From Nitrospirillum viridazoti CBAmc (GTDB lineage: Bacteria > Pseudomonadota > Alphaproteobacteria > Azospirillales > Azospirillaceae): a DNA stretch of 64,000 nucleotides. This document shows, piece after piece, positions 1 through 8,844 of the stretch. A program made the position numbers and the translations under genes. Numbering within the stretch: the stretch's first letter is position 1; every line of letters begins with the position of its first letter. A model generated the notes under the pieces. It was not told the DNA's origin. It saw only the letters and a list, made by a program, of their open reading frames with translations, and searched no databases. Location of the stretch: assembly GCF_000730165.1 (NCBI RefSeq), contig NZ_CP022111.1:1426001-1490000 (forward strand). Direction: 5' to 3'.

Positions 1-2
1 CC

Positions 3-905
3 GCCGGCGGGGGCGGCCCCGCCATGACGGTGGAGGCGATCATGACCCGTCTGAGCGGGCCGGAGGGAACCGGCGTGCCGGTGCGGGTGGCCCGGGCCGG
101 CGGCATGGTGACGGTGCTGATCAGCCGCCAGCGCATCATCCTGCCCACCGTGACGGCAGAGCGGGCGGGCGCCGTGGGCGTGCTGCACGTCAGCCGCTTC
201 AACGCCGGCACCGCCGACGCCCTGGCCGCCGCCATCCGCCATCTGCGCGACGCCGATGGTCTGGGCCGGCCCACCGGTTGGGTGCTGGACCTGCGCGGCA
301 ACACCGGCGGCCTGCTGGACCAGGCGGTGGCCGTGGCCGACCTGTTCATCACCAGCGGCCCCCTCCTGAACACCGTGGGCCGCCATCCGGACAGCGTGCA
401 GCATTACGACGCCACGCCGGGCGACATCCTGGACGGCGCCCCCCTGGTGGTGCTGGCCGACGGGCAGACCGCATCCTCCGCCGAGATCGTGCTGGGCGCC
501 CTGGTTGACAGCGGCCGGGCCCTGGACGTGGGCACCACCAGTTTCGGCAAGGGCGTGGTGCAGACCGTGGCCCCCTTGCCCAACGGGGGGGAGCTGTTCA
601 TCACCTGGTCGCGCATCCTGACGCCGGCCGGCCGCATGTTCGATCACCACGGCCTGGCGCCCGCCCTGTGCACCGCCGGCCTGACCGACGCCGCCGCCAT
701 CCTGGCACCTTTGCGCGCCCAGCCCCGGCCCGCCAGCACGCCCGCAGCCTGCCCGGCAGAGCGCAACCGTCCGGCGCCGGTGGACCTGACGGTGGCGGAG
801 ACCCTGCTGGCCAGCCCGCCCCTGCTGCGCCGGGCGGAGCTGGCGGGCCAGACCCTGCTGGCCGACCAGCCGGCGGCCACGGCGGTTATCAGCGGCACGC
901 CCTAG
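3..905 (+). CDS. S41 family C-terminal processing protease, 5' truncated by the window edge
   Basis: This is the C-terminal part of a carboxyl-terminal processing (Ctp/tail-specific) serine protease, which cleaves periplasmic proteins near their C-termini. The frame is open to the left edge, so the ATG at 24 is internal. Counting from that ATG, residues 1-27 are the end of a PDZ domain (GPEGTGVPVRV). DLRGNTGG (89-96) is the conserved core strand and loop, TASSAEI (149-155) carries the expected nucleophilic Ser, and SFGKGVVQ (173-180) carries the general-base Lys. The last ~70 residues are Pro/Ala-rich and resemble no domain I know. The family assignment is firm; the substrate is unknown. Confidence 0.85.
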   Translation, partial: AGGGGPAMTVEAIMTRLSGPEGTGVPVRVARAGGMVTVLISRQRIILPTVTAERAGAVGVLHVSRFNAGTADALAAAIRHLRDADGLGRPTGWVLDLRGNTGGLLDQAVAVADLFITSGPLLNTVGRHPDSVQHYDATPGDILDGAPLVVLADGQTASSAEIVLGALVDSGRALDVGTTSFGKGVVQTVAPLPNGGELFITWSRILTPAGRMFDHHGLAPALCTAGLTDAAAILAPLRAQPRPASTPAACPAERNRPAPVDLTVAETLLASPPLLRRAELAGQTLLADQPAATAVISGTP

Positions 906-920
906 CCGACTCGGCTTTAG

Positions 921-1325
921 CTAAGCCCAGCGCTCACCCGGGCAGGCGAGGTAGGTCCGGAACACATAGCGCCAGGGAATCGTCGGAATGAAGACGACCA
1001 CCACCAGCACGGCCTGAATATTGGCAAGGCTGGCCGGGTCGACGTCGCCCGCCAGCCACAGCGGCAGAGCGTAGAAAGCCAGGAAGATGATCTTCCAGGT
1101 CACTTCGAAGATCAGCAGGGGAAGCATCTTGAGCGGGGAGTACAGCCCGAGAAGGGAGAGCAGCCCGATTCCGGCCAGCAGGCTGCGCGCCGTCTGCAGT
1201 CCCAGGATCGGCCCATTGGCGTGATGAATGACCTCGGGCCAGTCGACGATGCCGACCCCAACGGCCATCACCAGATAGAACACCCGCAGCGCATAGAGGC
1301 GGGCCAGGGAAATTTCGCTAGTCAT
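921..1325 (-). CDS. Small four-helix membrane protein of unknown function
   Basis: A 134-residue protein with about four hydrophobic segments (near residues 10-30, 42-62, 66-90 and 100-122), so an inner-membrane protein. I do not recognise the family; the size and topology are DoxX-like, but no motif confirms it. An AAGGAG ribosome site lies about 8 nt before the ATG. It is the last gene of a three-gene minus-strand operon, 5 nt after the XRE regulator, and converges with the S41 protease 15 nt away. Linkage to DUF2975 and XRE genes suggests a shared membrane-related role that is not defined. Confidence 0.7.
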   Translation of the reverse strand: MTSEISLARLYALRVFYLVMAVGVGIVDWPEVIHHANGPILGLQTARSLLAGIGLLSLLGLYSPLKMLPLLIFEVTWKIIFLAFYALPLWLAGDVDPASLANIQAVLVVVVFIPTIPWRYVFRTYLACPGERWA

Positions 1326-1330
1326 CAGCG

Positions 1331-1537
1331 TTACTCCTTCTCGTGGGCCAACAGGTCGCCCGGCTGGCAGTCAAGCGCTTGGCAGATCGCCTCCAATGTC
1401 GAGAACCGGATGGCCTTGGCCTTGCCGGTCTTCAAGATCGAGAGATTGGCCAATGTGATGTCGACCTGTTCGGCCAACTGGCTGAGGGTCATGCGCCTTG
1501 CATGCAGCAGGTCGTCGAGCTTCACCAGGATAGCCAT
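1331..1537 (-). CDS. XRE-family helix-turn-helix regulator (YozG-like)
   Basis: A 68-residue single-domain Cro/C1-type DNA-binding protein. The helix-turn-helix spans about residues 18-42 (LSQLAEQVDITLANLSILK), followed by the ISTLEAIC-type helix seen here as FSTLEAICQAL and the QPGDLL ending typical of this short subfamily. Small regulators of this type are commonly encoded beside DUF2975 membrane proteins, as here: the DUF2975 stop lies 3 nt upstream. It probably autoregulates the operon, and the AT-rich palindrome near 2056-2067 is a candidate operator. The DNA target is inferred. Confidence 0.85.
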   Translation of the reverse strand: MAILVKLDDLLHARRMTLSQLAEQVDITLANLSILKTGKAKAIRFSTLEAICQALDCQPGDLLAHEKE

Positions 1538-1540
1538 GGC

Positions 1541-2032
1541 TCAGACCGTCCCTTCGAGATCCGCGCGCAGGGTGGTGCCGAGGGCGAAGACGCGAGCCAG
1601 GACGAAGAGCAGCAGGACAGCGAGCCATCCATCCAGGGAAAAACCCGGATCGATCGCGAAGGGCGTTGCCGCCGAAACGGCGCCGACAGCCAATTTCAGA
1701 ACCTCGATCCAGAGCAGCGCCCAGGCGATGTCCTGCAGGCGCGCCGCGTTCTCGGGAATGAAGGGATCGCCGTCGCGCACCGTCTCGACCATGGTGGACA
1801 ACCGGGTCAGCATCCGATGCGCCAGCGGGATGCCGGCCAAGCCGACGAGCATGACGAGGCGCATGCCGGTCATCTGCTCGGGCTGGGCGCCCAAAGCTTT
1901 TTGCAGCCAGGGCGCGGCGGCGAAACTGGTGCTCAGCAGCACCGCGATTCCGGCGCCGAGCAGAATATTGAGTCCAGTCAGGCCCCGGAGCACGAGGCGG
2001 GTGGTGGACAGGATGTCGGGACGTGGGTTCAT
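1541..2032 (-). CDS. DUF2975 domain membrane protein
   Basis: A 163-residue inner-membrane protein of the DUF2975 family, with about four hydrophobic stretches (near 15-37, 53-72, 95-118 and 130-152) and the family-like segment ARLQDIAWALL in the middle. The function of the family is unknown. It is recurrently paired with a YozG-like XRE regulator, as here. I start it at the ATG at 2032, which has GGAG about 9 nt upstream; the reading frame also reaches a TTG at 2041 that is less likely. It is the first gene of the three-gene operon and sits directly behind the palindromic AT-rich region. Confidence 0.8.
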   Translation of the reverse strand: MNPRPDILSTTRLVLRGLTGLNILLGAGIAVLLSTSFAAAPWLQKALGAQPEQMTGMRLVMLVGLAGIPLAHRMLTRLSTMVETVRDGDPFIPENAARLQDIAWALLWIEVLKLAVGAVSAATPFAIDPGFSLDGWLAVLLLFVLARVFALGTTLRADLEGTV

Positions 2033-2050
2033 GGGGGTCAACTCCGTTAT

Positions 2051-2110
2051 TGTTGTTTATCGATAAAACATATATCGACGCGCGGCAAGAACTTTATTGA
2101 TAAACGATAT
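2051..2110. promoter_or_regulatory. AT-rich palindromic promoter/operator region of the DUF2975-XRE operon
   Basis: The 12-bp perfect palindrome TTTATCGATAAA lies at 2056-2067. The related half-sites TATATCGA (2071-2078) and TTGATAAACGATAT (2097-2110) follow on the same AT-rich patch. It sits 20-80 nt upstream of the DUF2975 start and is flanked by GC-rich DNA, which fits a promoter with an autoregulatory XRE operator. The binding protein is an inference. Confidence 0.5.
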
Positions 2111-2180
2111 ATGGCTTGTGGCGCTGGCGGAATCCCCAATGCCGCTCAGGGGATGGCGCCCTCGCGGCACCAGGTGCAGG

Positions 2181-2204
2181 GCTCCAGCAGCCTTTGGCTG
2201 GAGC
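2181..2204. repeat. Inverted repeat / hairpin in the rpmG upstream region
   Basis: GCTCCAGC (2181-2188) and GCTGGAGC (2197-2204) form an 8-bp perfect stem with an 8-nt loop. No U-tract follows, so it is not a standard terminator. It lies in the ~370-nt gap between the DUF2975 start and rpmG, where I see no other gene or RNA I can name. A second small stem, CGCC-gagtt-GGCG, lies close to the rpmG start. Confidence 0.35.
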
Positions 2205-2404
2205 GGCCTTATGCACGGCGCGCATCCCCTGTCCCAACGGCCCTTCCCGGGGCGTATGGCTCTTTGGCCTTGACTCTCAGGGCCCGCTGACTAAAGTGCC
2301 GCGACGCCGTGCCCCTGAGGGCTGCGGTACGGAATTGTTTTTGACCGCCCCCGACCCGCCGAGTTGGCGACCGAACGGGGTTGTCGTAGGTGGGATTAAA
2401 GGTC

Positions 2405-2572
2405 ATGGCCAAGCAGAATACCGTGCTGATCCGTCTGATCAGCTCCGCTGAAACCGGCTTCTTCTACGTGAAGAAGAAGAACCCGCGTAAGACGACCGAG
2501 AAGCTGGAGTTCCGGAAGTACGATCCGGTGGCGCGCAAGCACGTGCTGTTCAAGGAAGCCAAGATCAAGTAA
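2405..2572 (+). CDS. rpmG: 50S ribosomal protein L33
   Basis: A 55-residue ribosomal protein of the large subunit, near the E-site tRNA. The whole chain fits L33: the [14 protein letters not shown] start, YVKKKNP in the middle, and [10 protein letters not shown] towards the end. It has no CxxC zinc pairs, so it is the zinc-independent form. The ATG at 2405 is preferred over an in-frame upstream codon because it gives the canonical N-terminus and length; AAAGG lies just before it. It is monocistronic, with a strong terminator about 100 nt downstream. Confidence 0.97.
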   Translation: MAKQNTVLIRLISSAETGFFYVKKKNPRKTTEKLEFRKYDPVARKHVLFKEAKIK

Positions 2573-2668
2573 GTCCCGCGCGCCCGTATCGGGCGCGCCG
2601 CTCTGGAACCACGCCCCGCCCGCAAGGCTGGCGGCGAGCGACCGGAGCATGAGGACACTGGTCAGGCG

Positions 2669-2698
2669 AAGGGCCGCTCCTGGAGCGGCCCTTTCCTA
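2669..2698 (+). terminator. Rho-independent terminator after rpmG
   Basis: GGGCCGCTCC and GGAGCGGCCC form a GC-rich stem at 2671-2691, followed by a T-rich tail (CTTTCCTATT). It ends rpmG transcription. It also argues against starting the next gene at the in-frame TTG at 2699, which lies in the terminator tail. Confidence 0.8.
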
Positions 2699-2755
2699 TT
2701 GGCATGCCTGGCGTCCGGCCTTCCCTTGGGCGCCCAGAACCCTGGGACCCTCCCC

Positions 2756-3535
2756 ATGGCCGCCTCCTCCTGTCCGATCCCCCCTTGCCCCATCTTCGTC
2801 ATCAACCTTGAGCATGACGGGGTGCGGCGTGCGCATATGACCGAGCAATGCGCGCGCCTGGGGCTCGCGGTGGAGTTCGTGCCGGCGGTGAACGGCCGCG
2901 CGCTCAGCGAGGCCGACCGCGCCGTCTATGACCGCGCCCGGGCGCTGCGCGTCTATGGCGTGGAGATGCTGGACACAGAGATCGGCTGTTACCTCAGCCA
3001 CTACCGCCTCTATGAGCGCATGGTGCGGGAGAACATCCCCGCCGCCCTAATCATGGAGGACGACGTGGAGCTGAGCCCGGCCCTGCCCCGCATCGTGGAG
3101 GATCTGCTGGCCGACCCGGCGCCGGAATGGCAGGGGGTGCGGCTGGAATCCTTGCGCCCCCGCGTGCGTGAGCCCAAGACGCCCAAGTTCCGGGGCCGCA
3201 CGGTCCAGACCCTGCGCGATGGTGAGTTGGTGCGCCTGGGCACCCACGTCCTGGGCTTCGGCGCCTATCTCATCCGCCTGGACGGGGCCCGGCGCATGCT
3301 GGACTACGGCCGGCGCATCTTCATGCCGGTGGACCAGACCATGGACCGCTATTGGGACAATGGCATCGCCCCCTACCTGGTCCGCCCCATTCCCGTGCGC
3401 CAGCGCACCGACATGGACTCACGCATCGGCGCCCGGCCCGCCGGCCGGCACGAGGGCCAGCCCTTAGCCATCCAGCTGGCCCGCCGCTGGCAGCGCCTGT
3501 CGGACAGCGTGCGCAAGCGCCTGTACCGGGGCTGA
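2756..3535 (+). CDS. Glycosyltransferase family 25 (LPS/exopolysaccharide)
   Basis: A 259-residue cytoplasmic glycosyltransferase of family 25, the group that adds sugars (often galactose) to lipooligosaccharide. Visible hallmarks are the N-terminal strand IFVINLEHD with the following Arg pair, EIGCYLSHY near residue 80, and the metal/nucleotide-sugar motif MEDDVEL near residue 100. The ATG at 2756 is chosen; the frame extends to a TTG at 2699, but that lies in the tail of the rpmG terminator. No ribosome site is obvious, so expression may be weak or leaderless. The acceptor sugar cannot be told from sequence. Confidence 0.85.
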   Translation: MAASSCPIPPCPIFVINLEHDGVRRAHMTEQCARLGLAVEFVPAVNGRALSEADRAVYDRARALRVYGVEMLDTEIGCYLSHYRLYERMVRENIPAALIMEDDVELSPALPRIVEDLLADPAPEWQGVRLESLRPRVREPKTPKFRGRTVQTLRDGELVRLGTHVLGFGAYLIRLDGARRMLDYGRRIFMPVDQTMDRYWDNGIAPYLVRPIPVRQRTDMDSRIGARPAGRHEGQPLAIQLARRWQRLSDSVRKRLYRG

Positions 3536-3560
3536 CTCCCCTTCTCATACTCCACAATGG

Positions 3561-3582
3561 AAAAGGCCGGCGACTGCCGGCC
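3561..3582 (-). terminator. Rho-independent terminator after divK-pleD
   Basis: Read on the minus strand, GGCCGGC, a 4-nt loop and GCCGGCC form a perfect 7-bp stem (3565-3582) followed directly by TTTT (3564-3561). It lies about 90 nt past the pleD stop and separates that operon from the convergent glycosyltransferase. Confidence 0.6.
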
Positions 3583-3669
3583 CCCGCAGCATTCCGGGAA
3601 GCGAAGCGGACTGGAATGCGAGGATAGCCCAGCCGCCGGATGGCGGCGCCCGGCGCTTGAGGGAAAAAC

Positions 3670-5118
3670 TCAACCCGGCAGGCTGAGGTCCGGCGCGTCC
3701 GCGTGGCTCAGCGGTGCGGCGTCCAGGCTACTGTCCGTCACGACGCGGTTGCGGCCGGCGCGCTTGGCCTCATAGAGGGCCATGTCGGCCCGGCGCAGCA
3801 GGCTGTCGCCCGTCTCCATGCGGCCGTCCGGCCCCTGGGCGCCGGCGGCCACGGCCACGCCAACGGAGATGGTGACCGTGATCTCCCCACCCTCGGTGGT
3901 GACGTTGAACGGTGTCTCGCCGATGCGGCGGCGCAGGCGCTCGGCCACCAGCACGCCGGCGGCCAGGTCCGTGTCGGGCATGACCACGACGAATTCCTCG
4001 CCGCCCAGCCGGGCCACCAGGTCGAAGTTGCGCAGGTTGCGGCTGGCGCGCAGCGCCACTTCCTTCAGCACCTCGTCACCCACGCCGTGGCCGTAGGTGT
4101 CGTTCACCACCTTGAAATGGTCGATATCGAACAGCAGGGCCGCCACCGGCTTGTGGTTGTCCCCGCCCCGGTCCAGCAGGCGCGGCAGGTGCGCGCTGAG
4201 GTAACGGCGGTTGAACAGGCCGGTCAGGCTGTCGGTCAGGGCCAGCGACAGGCTCTGCTCATAATTGGCGCGCAGCCGGTCCTGGTAGCGCTTGCGCCGG
4301 ATCTGGGTCCGGGCGCGGGCCATCAGCTCATTCCGGTCGATGGGCTTGATCAGATAGTCGTTGGCGCCCAGCTCCAGGCCCTTGGCCACGCGGTCAATGT
4401 CGGTCTCGTCCGCCACCAGCAGCACGGGCACCTGGCGCGTCTTCTCCTGCGAGCGCAGCTGGGAACAGAGGCGCAGGCCATCCTCGCGCATCAGCGTCAG
4501 GCTGATGACGATGAAGTCGAAGTCGCCGGCCAGCGCCTGCTCCAGCCCGGTGGCGCAGGTGTCGGCAGCCACCACGCGACCCCGGTCGCGACCCAGCGTC
4601 TCGGTGATCTTGTCCAGGTCGATGGAGCTGTCCTCCACCACCAGGACGTTGGCGCCCTCCGCCGACTGGTTGTGCATGCTGTCGGTGGAGACCAGCATGC
4701 CCAGCTGGCCGGACGTGCTCTCGCGCAGGCGCCATTCATCCATCATCATCTTGAGACGGACGAGCGAGCGCACGCGGGCGAACAGCGCCACATCGTTCAC
4801 CGGCTTGGTCAGGAAGTCGTCGGCGCCGGCCTCCAGCCCCCGCACGCGGTCGGCGATGTCGGACAGGGCCGTCACCATGACGACGGGGATGTGCATGATG
4901 GCGGGGTCGCTGCGGATGCGCTCGCACACCTCGAAGCCATCCATGCCGGGCATCATGACGTCCAGCAGGACGATGTCGGGCGCCTGCGCCTTGATCTTCT
5001 CCAGCGCCTCGGGCCCGCTGCTGGCGGTGATGACGTCGAAGTACTCGCGCGTCAGCTTCGCCGCAAGCAGCTTGACGTTGGGCAGGACATCATCAACGAC
5101 CAGGACGCGAGCCGACAT
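3670..5118 (-). CDS. pleD: PleD-type response regulator diguanylate cyclase (REC-REC-GGDEF)
   Basis: A 482-residue protein that makes c-di-GMP from two GTP when phosphorylated; in Caulobacter, PleD acts at the cell pole in the flagellated-to-stalked transition. REC1 (1-120) has the acidic pair near D9/D10, phosphoacceptor D53 and TKP. REC2 (about 155-275) has Ser where the phosphoacceptor Asp should be (IVISLTLM), matching its known role as a dimerisation adaptor. The GGDEF domain is complete: FDIDHFK metal site, GGEEF active site, and an RNFD inhibitory I-site five residues before it. It lies 64 nt downstream of divK on the same strand, the usual alphaproteobacterial arrangement. Confidence 0.95.
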   Translation of the reverse strand: MSARVLVVDDVLPNVKLLAAKLTREYFDVITASSGPEALEKIKAQAPDIVLLDVMMPGMDGFEVCERIRSDPAIMHIPVVMVTALSDIADRVRGLEAGADDFLTKPVNDVALFARVRSLVRLKMMMDEWRLRESTSGQLGMLVSTDSMHNQSAEGANVLVVEDSSIDLDKITETLGRDRGRVVAADTCATGLEQALAGDFDFIVISLTLMREDGLRLCSQLRSQEKTRQVPVLLVADETDIDRVAKGLELGANDYLIKPIDRNELMARARTQIRRKRYQDRLRANYEQSLSLALTDSLTGLFNRRYLSAHLPRLLDRGGDNHKPVAALLFDIDHFKVVNDTYGHGVGDEVLKEVALRASRNLRNFDLVARLGGEEFVVVMPDTDLAAGVLVAERLRRRIGETPFNVTTEGGEITVTISVGVAVAAGAQGPDGRMETGDSLLRRADMALYEAKRAGRNRVVTDSSLDAAPLSHADAPDLSLPG

Positions 5119-5182
5119 GACACCACTTATTCCGGCCGCGTCGGGGGAAGACGCGGCTTATTCCAAGGTACTATTGCGCACC

Positions 5183-5566
5183 CTAATCCAGAAAGCGCCG
5201 AACTGTCCGGATGAAAGTGGCAACCGAGATGGGTTTGGCGATGTAGTCATCACAACCGCCTTCCCGGATACGCTCCTCGTCACCCTTCATGGCGAAGGCC
5301 GTGACGGCGATGACGGGGATCGACCCAAGCTCTTGATCCTCCTTCAACCAACGCGTCACGTCCAGACCGGAAAGCTCCGGAAGCTGTATGTCCATAAGTA
5401 TAAGATCCGGACGGTGTGTCCGCGCCAGTTCCACGGCCATGCCGCCATCGCGGGTCTGCACCGTGCGATAGCCGTGCGCCTCCAGCAGGTCGTTGAAGAG
5501 CTTCATGTTCAGCTCGTTGTCCTCGACGATGAGGACACATTTTTTTGCGGCGGCAACCGTGGCCAT
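5183..5566 (-). CDS. divK: DivK single-domain response regulator
   Basis: A 127-residue stand-alone receiver domain. The acidic pocket is [10 protein letters not shown], the phosphoacceptor is D59 (LILMDIQLP), the switch Thr lies in VTAFAMKG, and the conserved Lys in AKPIS. DivK passes signals between the PleC/DivJ kinases and DivL-CckA-CtrA to control asymmetric division. Length, absence of an output domain and the adjacent pleD make the assignment strong. The 278-nt stretch upstream to the FUSC stop presumably holds the promoter; I found no clear CtrA (TTAA-N7-TTAA) site. Confidence 0.95.
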   Translation of the reverse strand: MATVAAAKKCVLIVEDNELNMKLFNDLLEAHGYRTVQTRDGGMAVELARTHRPDLILMDIQLPELSGLDVTRWLKEDQELGSIPVIAVTAFAMKGDEERIREGGCDDYIAKPISVATFIRTVRRFLD

Positions 5567-5844
5567 GAGGCGGTCCGTGGCGATGTGGCGGCTACACTAA
5601 GGGACAAGCCGGGCGGGTACAACCGTCATCCGGCGCACTCGCGGGTTACGCCCCCGCTGTTCGGTGTCGCGTCGCCATGGCGGCGCCATTCCCCTGTTCT
5701 AGGCGTTGTGGGTACCCCCATGGCGCCCCTGCCCCTTCAACAGGTAATCCGGAAATTTGGTTAAACCAGGGAGAATCGGCAGCGCTGTCATTCACAGCGC
5801 CGGTGAATCCGTGAATCGGCCGACCGGAACGCCCACCCTGGGTC

Positions 5845-7815
5845 TCAGCCGGCCAGCTGCCGGCACCAGGCGGCCAGATCCAACAGGCCGTGGCGACGCG
5901 TACCGTCCGCATCGGCGGCCGCGACCTCCAGCCGCCGCCCGGCGCGCCGGGCGAAGGCGGCCAGGCGCGCCGGCTCCTCGACCAACCGCCCCAGTGCCCG
6001 CATGACGGCATCGCCCCGGCGGCGATCCTGGGGCGCCAGGGCGGGCAGCAGGGCCCGCATGGCGATCAGGGCGCGGCCCACGTCCATGCGGGCGCGCGCC
6101 GTGGCCAAGGCACGGTCGTCCCCCCGCCCGCCCCATGCCGCCAGCCGCGCCAGCCGGTGATGATGGCGATATTCCCACGCCGCGATGTCCGCCGGGGGGG
6201 CCGCGCCGCCGGCCAGCGTCCGCACGCTGGCGGTGAAGCTGCCCAGCAGGCGCCGCACCTCCCCCCGCCCGTCCACCGGCAGGATCAGCCGGTAGGTCAG
6301 CAATATCCACACGGCGGCCAGCACGATGGCGGCGAAGGCGTTGAGGAAGCCCTGGAGGTCGTAGCTCATGGGGTTGGTGGGCGCGACCAGGGTCAGGAAC
6401 AGCAGGGGCATGAAGGCGCCGAAGTCACCGCGCCCAGGCCGTTGGGACATCAAGGCGGCCACCAGGATGACCGGCGCCAGCACCAGGGACAGGCCCCAGA
6501 ACTCCGACAAGGCCGGCAGCGCCAGGAAGGTGATGGGCAGGGCCAACAGCCCGGCCCAGACGGCGGCGCGGAAGACCTGGACACTGACCTGTTCGGGGTT
6601 GGCGCGGCTGGCCAGCAGGGCACCGAAGGCGCTGGTCCAGCTGACCATGATGGTGCCGGCCGGCCATTCGGTGGCGACCCAGAAGCCCGCCGCCAGACCG
6701 ACGGAGATCAGGGTGCGCAGGGCGGCGATGATCGCGCTGCCCAGGGGGCCGTCCGCCGGCTCCGGCAGGGTGAAGGACAGGCGTCGCGTTGGGTCGCGCG
6801 CCACCGCCACCTGCACCATGAGGTCCAGCATTTCCCCCAGTTGGTGCGCCGCCGCGATGGACGCCGGATTGGCCGCCCGGCGGGCCAGGCGCAACGCGGC
6901 GCGCAGGCGGCGGCGCGCCGCGGCGGCGGCCACGCGGAAGGCCGGCCCGTCGCCCGCGCCCAACGGCGTCAGGCAAGCCAGCAGCGGCCCGGCGGCCGGC
7001 AGCACGGCCAGCGCCCGCCGGGCGGCGTCCACCCGGGCCAGCAGCCCGAACAGGGCGGCCGCTGCGATCCGGGCGCCGTCGGCCTGGCGGCGGAAAGCGA
7101 CCGACTCGACGGCGGCGTAGGTCGCCAGGTCGTCCAATCCCTGCAGCTCCGCCAACAGGTCGCGGTACGGGCCGGGCGCGACGGCGCCGGTCAGGTCCCG
7201 GGCCAGCGCGCCGGTCACGGCGGCGGTGACCCGGCCCACCCGGCTGTCCAGCCGCTGGGCCGCCGTCACCGGCCAGACGATGCCCGACACCGTCATCTTG
7301 GCAAGCACTCCCACGACGATGGCGGCGACGCGGGCGGCCGCGATGTCGAAGGTGCGCAAGGGATCGTCCACAGCCCCCAGCGCCACCAGGGCCAGGGTGT
7401 AGCCCGCCAGCACGGCGGCGTAGGACCGGAAGCGGCGCAGACGGGTGGCCAGCGCCACGCAGCCCGCCAGCCATAGGCTGTAGAGCAGCAGGAAGGCTTC
7501 CGGCGACTGGCCGAAGCCCGCCATCAGGGCCAAGGCCGCCGCCGCCCCCACCAGGGTGCCGGCGATGCGCCACACGCTCTTGGCGATGACGGCGCCGCTC
7601 ATGGGATGGCTGACGATCAGCACCGTCACCGCCGCCGTCTGCGGGCTTTCCAGCTGCAGGGCATAGGCGAGATGGAGGGCCAGCAGGGCCGCCATCGTCG
7701 TGCGCACGGCATGGCCCAACGCCCCCCGGCTGGGAACCAGGGTGGCGATAGACCGTATTGGGAAGGCGAGCGGCACGGGTGGAAACGCCAAAGGAAGGGC
7801 GCCGGCCGTTCCCAT
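5845..7815 (-). CDS. FUSC-family transporter, AaeB-like aromatic acid efflux pump
   Basis: A 656-residue inner-membrane protein with two hydrophobic blocks (about 38-190 and 360-520), each followed by a long soluble helical region. This is the FUSC/AaeB layout, and E. coli AaeB (655 aa), a p-hydroxybenzoate exporter, is almost the same length. It would form the pump of a tripartite system with the HlyD-like protein and outer-membrane factor encoded at 9.7-12.1 kb. It is divergent from a LysR gene at 7927, so the ~110-nt shared region is the likely regulated promoter. The substrate (aromatic carboxylates) is inferred from the family. Confidence 0.85.
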   Translation of the reverse strand: MGTAGALPLAFPPVPLAFPIRSIATLVPSRGALGHAVRTTMAALLALHLAYALQLESPQTAAVTVLIVSHPMSGAVIAKSVWRIAGTLVGAAAALALMAGFGQSPEAFLLLYSLWLAGCVALATRLRRFRSYAAVLAGYTLALVALGAVDDPLRTFDIAAARVAAIVVGVLAKMTVSGIVWPVTAAQRLDSRVGRVTAAVTGALARDLTGAVAPGPYRDLLAELQGLDDLATYAAVESVAFRRQADGARIAAAALFGLLARVDAARRALAVLPAAGPLLACLTPLGAGDGPAFRVAAAAARRRLRAALRLARRAANPASIAAAHQLGEMLDLMVQVAVARDPTRRLSFTLPEPADGPLGSAIIAALRTLISVGLAAGFWVATEWPAGTIMVSWTSAFGALLASRANPEQVSVQVFRAAVWAGLLALPITFLALPALSEFWGLSLVLAPVILVAALMSQRPGRGDFGAFMPLLFLTLVAPTNPMSYDLQGFLNAFAAIVLAAVWILLTYRLILPVDGRGEVRRLLGSFTASVRTLAGGAAPPADIAAWEYRHHHRLARLAAWGGRGDDRALATARARMDVGRALIAMRALLPALAPQDRRRGDAVMRALGRLVEEPARLAAFARRAGRRLEVAAADADGTRRHGLLDLAAWCRQLAG

Positions 7816-7926
7816 GAGCGGAACGCCAGCCAGTTCATCGATTTAGATGATGCTCCATACCCCCGCCTACGGTCCAATATATGACTGGATGCTTTTCCAT
7901 ATCCAAAACCGACAGGACGCGCCGCC

Positions 7927-8835
7927 TTGGACATCCGCCACCTGCGCTATTTCACCGCCGTCGCCGAGGAACTGCACTTCACCCGCGCCGCGGAAAAGCT
8001 GGGCATCCGCCAGCCGCCGCTCAGCCAGCAGATCCAGCAGCTGGAGAGGGAGATCGGCAGCCCCCTGTTCCATCGCCTGTCACGCGGCGTGGAGCTGACG
8101 GCCGTCGGCGCCTCCTTCCTGCAGGACGCGAAGGCCATCCTGGCGCACATGGACCAGGCTTTGGCCAACGCCCGGCAGGTCGCGCGGGGCGACAAGGGCC
8201 GCCTGCGCATGGGCCTCAGCATGTCGGTCACGGCCCATCCCTGGATCGCCCGGCTGATCCGCGACTATCGCGCCCAGCATCCGGGGGTACAGCTGACGCT
8301 GGAGCTGAACGACTTCGGCCAGCTGACCGACGCCGTGCGCGACGGCGCCCTGGACGTGGCCCTGGTGCGGGGCCGGACGGCGGAAATACCGGGCCTGACC
8401 ACCTATGCCGTGGTCGAGGAAAGGCTGTTGGCGGCCCTGCCCATGGGCCACCGCCTGGCCGGGGCCGCCACCCTGGACCTGGCGGAACTGGCGGACGAGG
8501 ATTTCCTGATCATTCCGCGCACGGCCGGCCCCAACATTTACGACATCATGATCGCCGCCTGCCGCGAGGCGGGGTTCAGCCCCCGCATCGTCCAGGAGGT
8601 GCCGGCCTTCCCGCCTTTGCTGAACCTGGTGGAGGCGGGCCTGGGTGTGGCGCTGGCGCCCGACAGCATGCGCAACATGCGCCTGGAAGGCGTGCGGCTG
8701 CTGGACCTGCAGGGCGGCTATGACACGGCCCCCATCATGCTGGTCTACCGCGCCAACGAGGGGACGGCCGCCGTGCGGGCGCTGGTCACCCAGGCGCGGC
8801 GGGCCGCCGCCATCCGCACCACCCCCACGCCCTGA
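7927..8835 (+). CDS. LysR-family transcriptional regulator (first of a tandem pair)
   Basis: A 302-residue LysR regulator with the winged HTH at residues 1-60 (ELHFTRAAEKLGIRQPPLSQQI) and a periplasmic-binding-protein-like effector domain from about 90. It resembles the CatM/BenM group that senses aromatic acids. The start is a TTG at 7927; the resulting MDIRHLRYF N-terminus is canonical. It is divergent from the FUSC pump and probably activates it in response to an aromatic effector. A second LysR follows after 9 nt. Confidence 0.9.
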   Translation: MDIRHLRYFTAVAEELHFTRAAEKLGIRQPPLSQQIQQLEREIGSPLFHRLSRGVELTAVGASFLQDAKAILAHMDQALANARQVARGDKGRLRMGLSMSVTAHPWIARLIRDYRAQHPGVQLTLELNDFGQLTDAVRDGALDVALVRGRTAEIPGLTTYAVVEERLLAALPMGHRLAGAATLDLAELADEDFLIIPRTAGPNIYDIMIAACREAGFSPRIVQEVPAFPPLLNLVEAGLGVALAPDSMRNMRLEGVRLLDLQGGYDTAPIMLVYRANEGTAAVRALVTQARRAAAIRTTPTP

Positions 8836-8844
8836 GGCACGGCC

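Noticed and set aside
2033-2404. A possible structured RNA gene upstream of rpmG
   Set aside because: Hairpins exist, but no tRNA, SRP, 6S or riboswitch signature could be recognised; kept only as an inverted-repeat feature.
3703-5214. A 503-codon plus-strand frame opposite pleD
   Set aside because: Same antisense shadow effect; all PleD motifs are on the minus strand.
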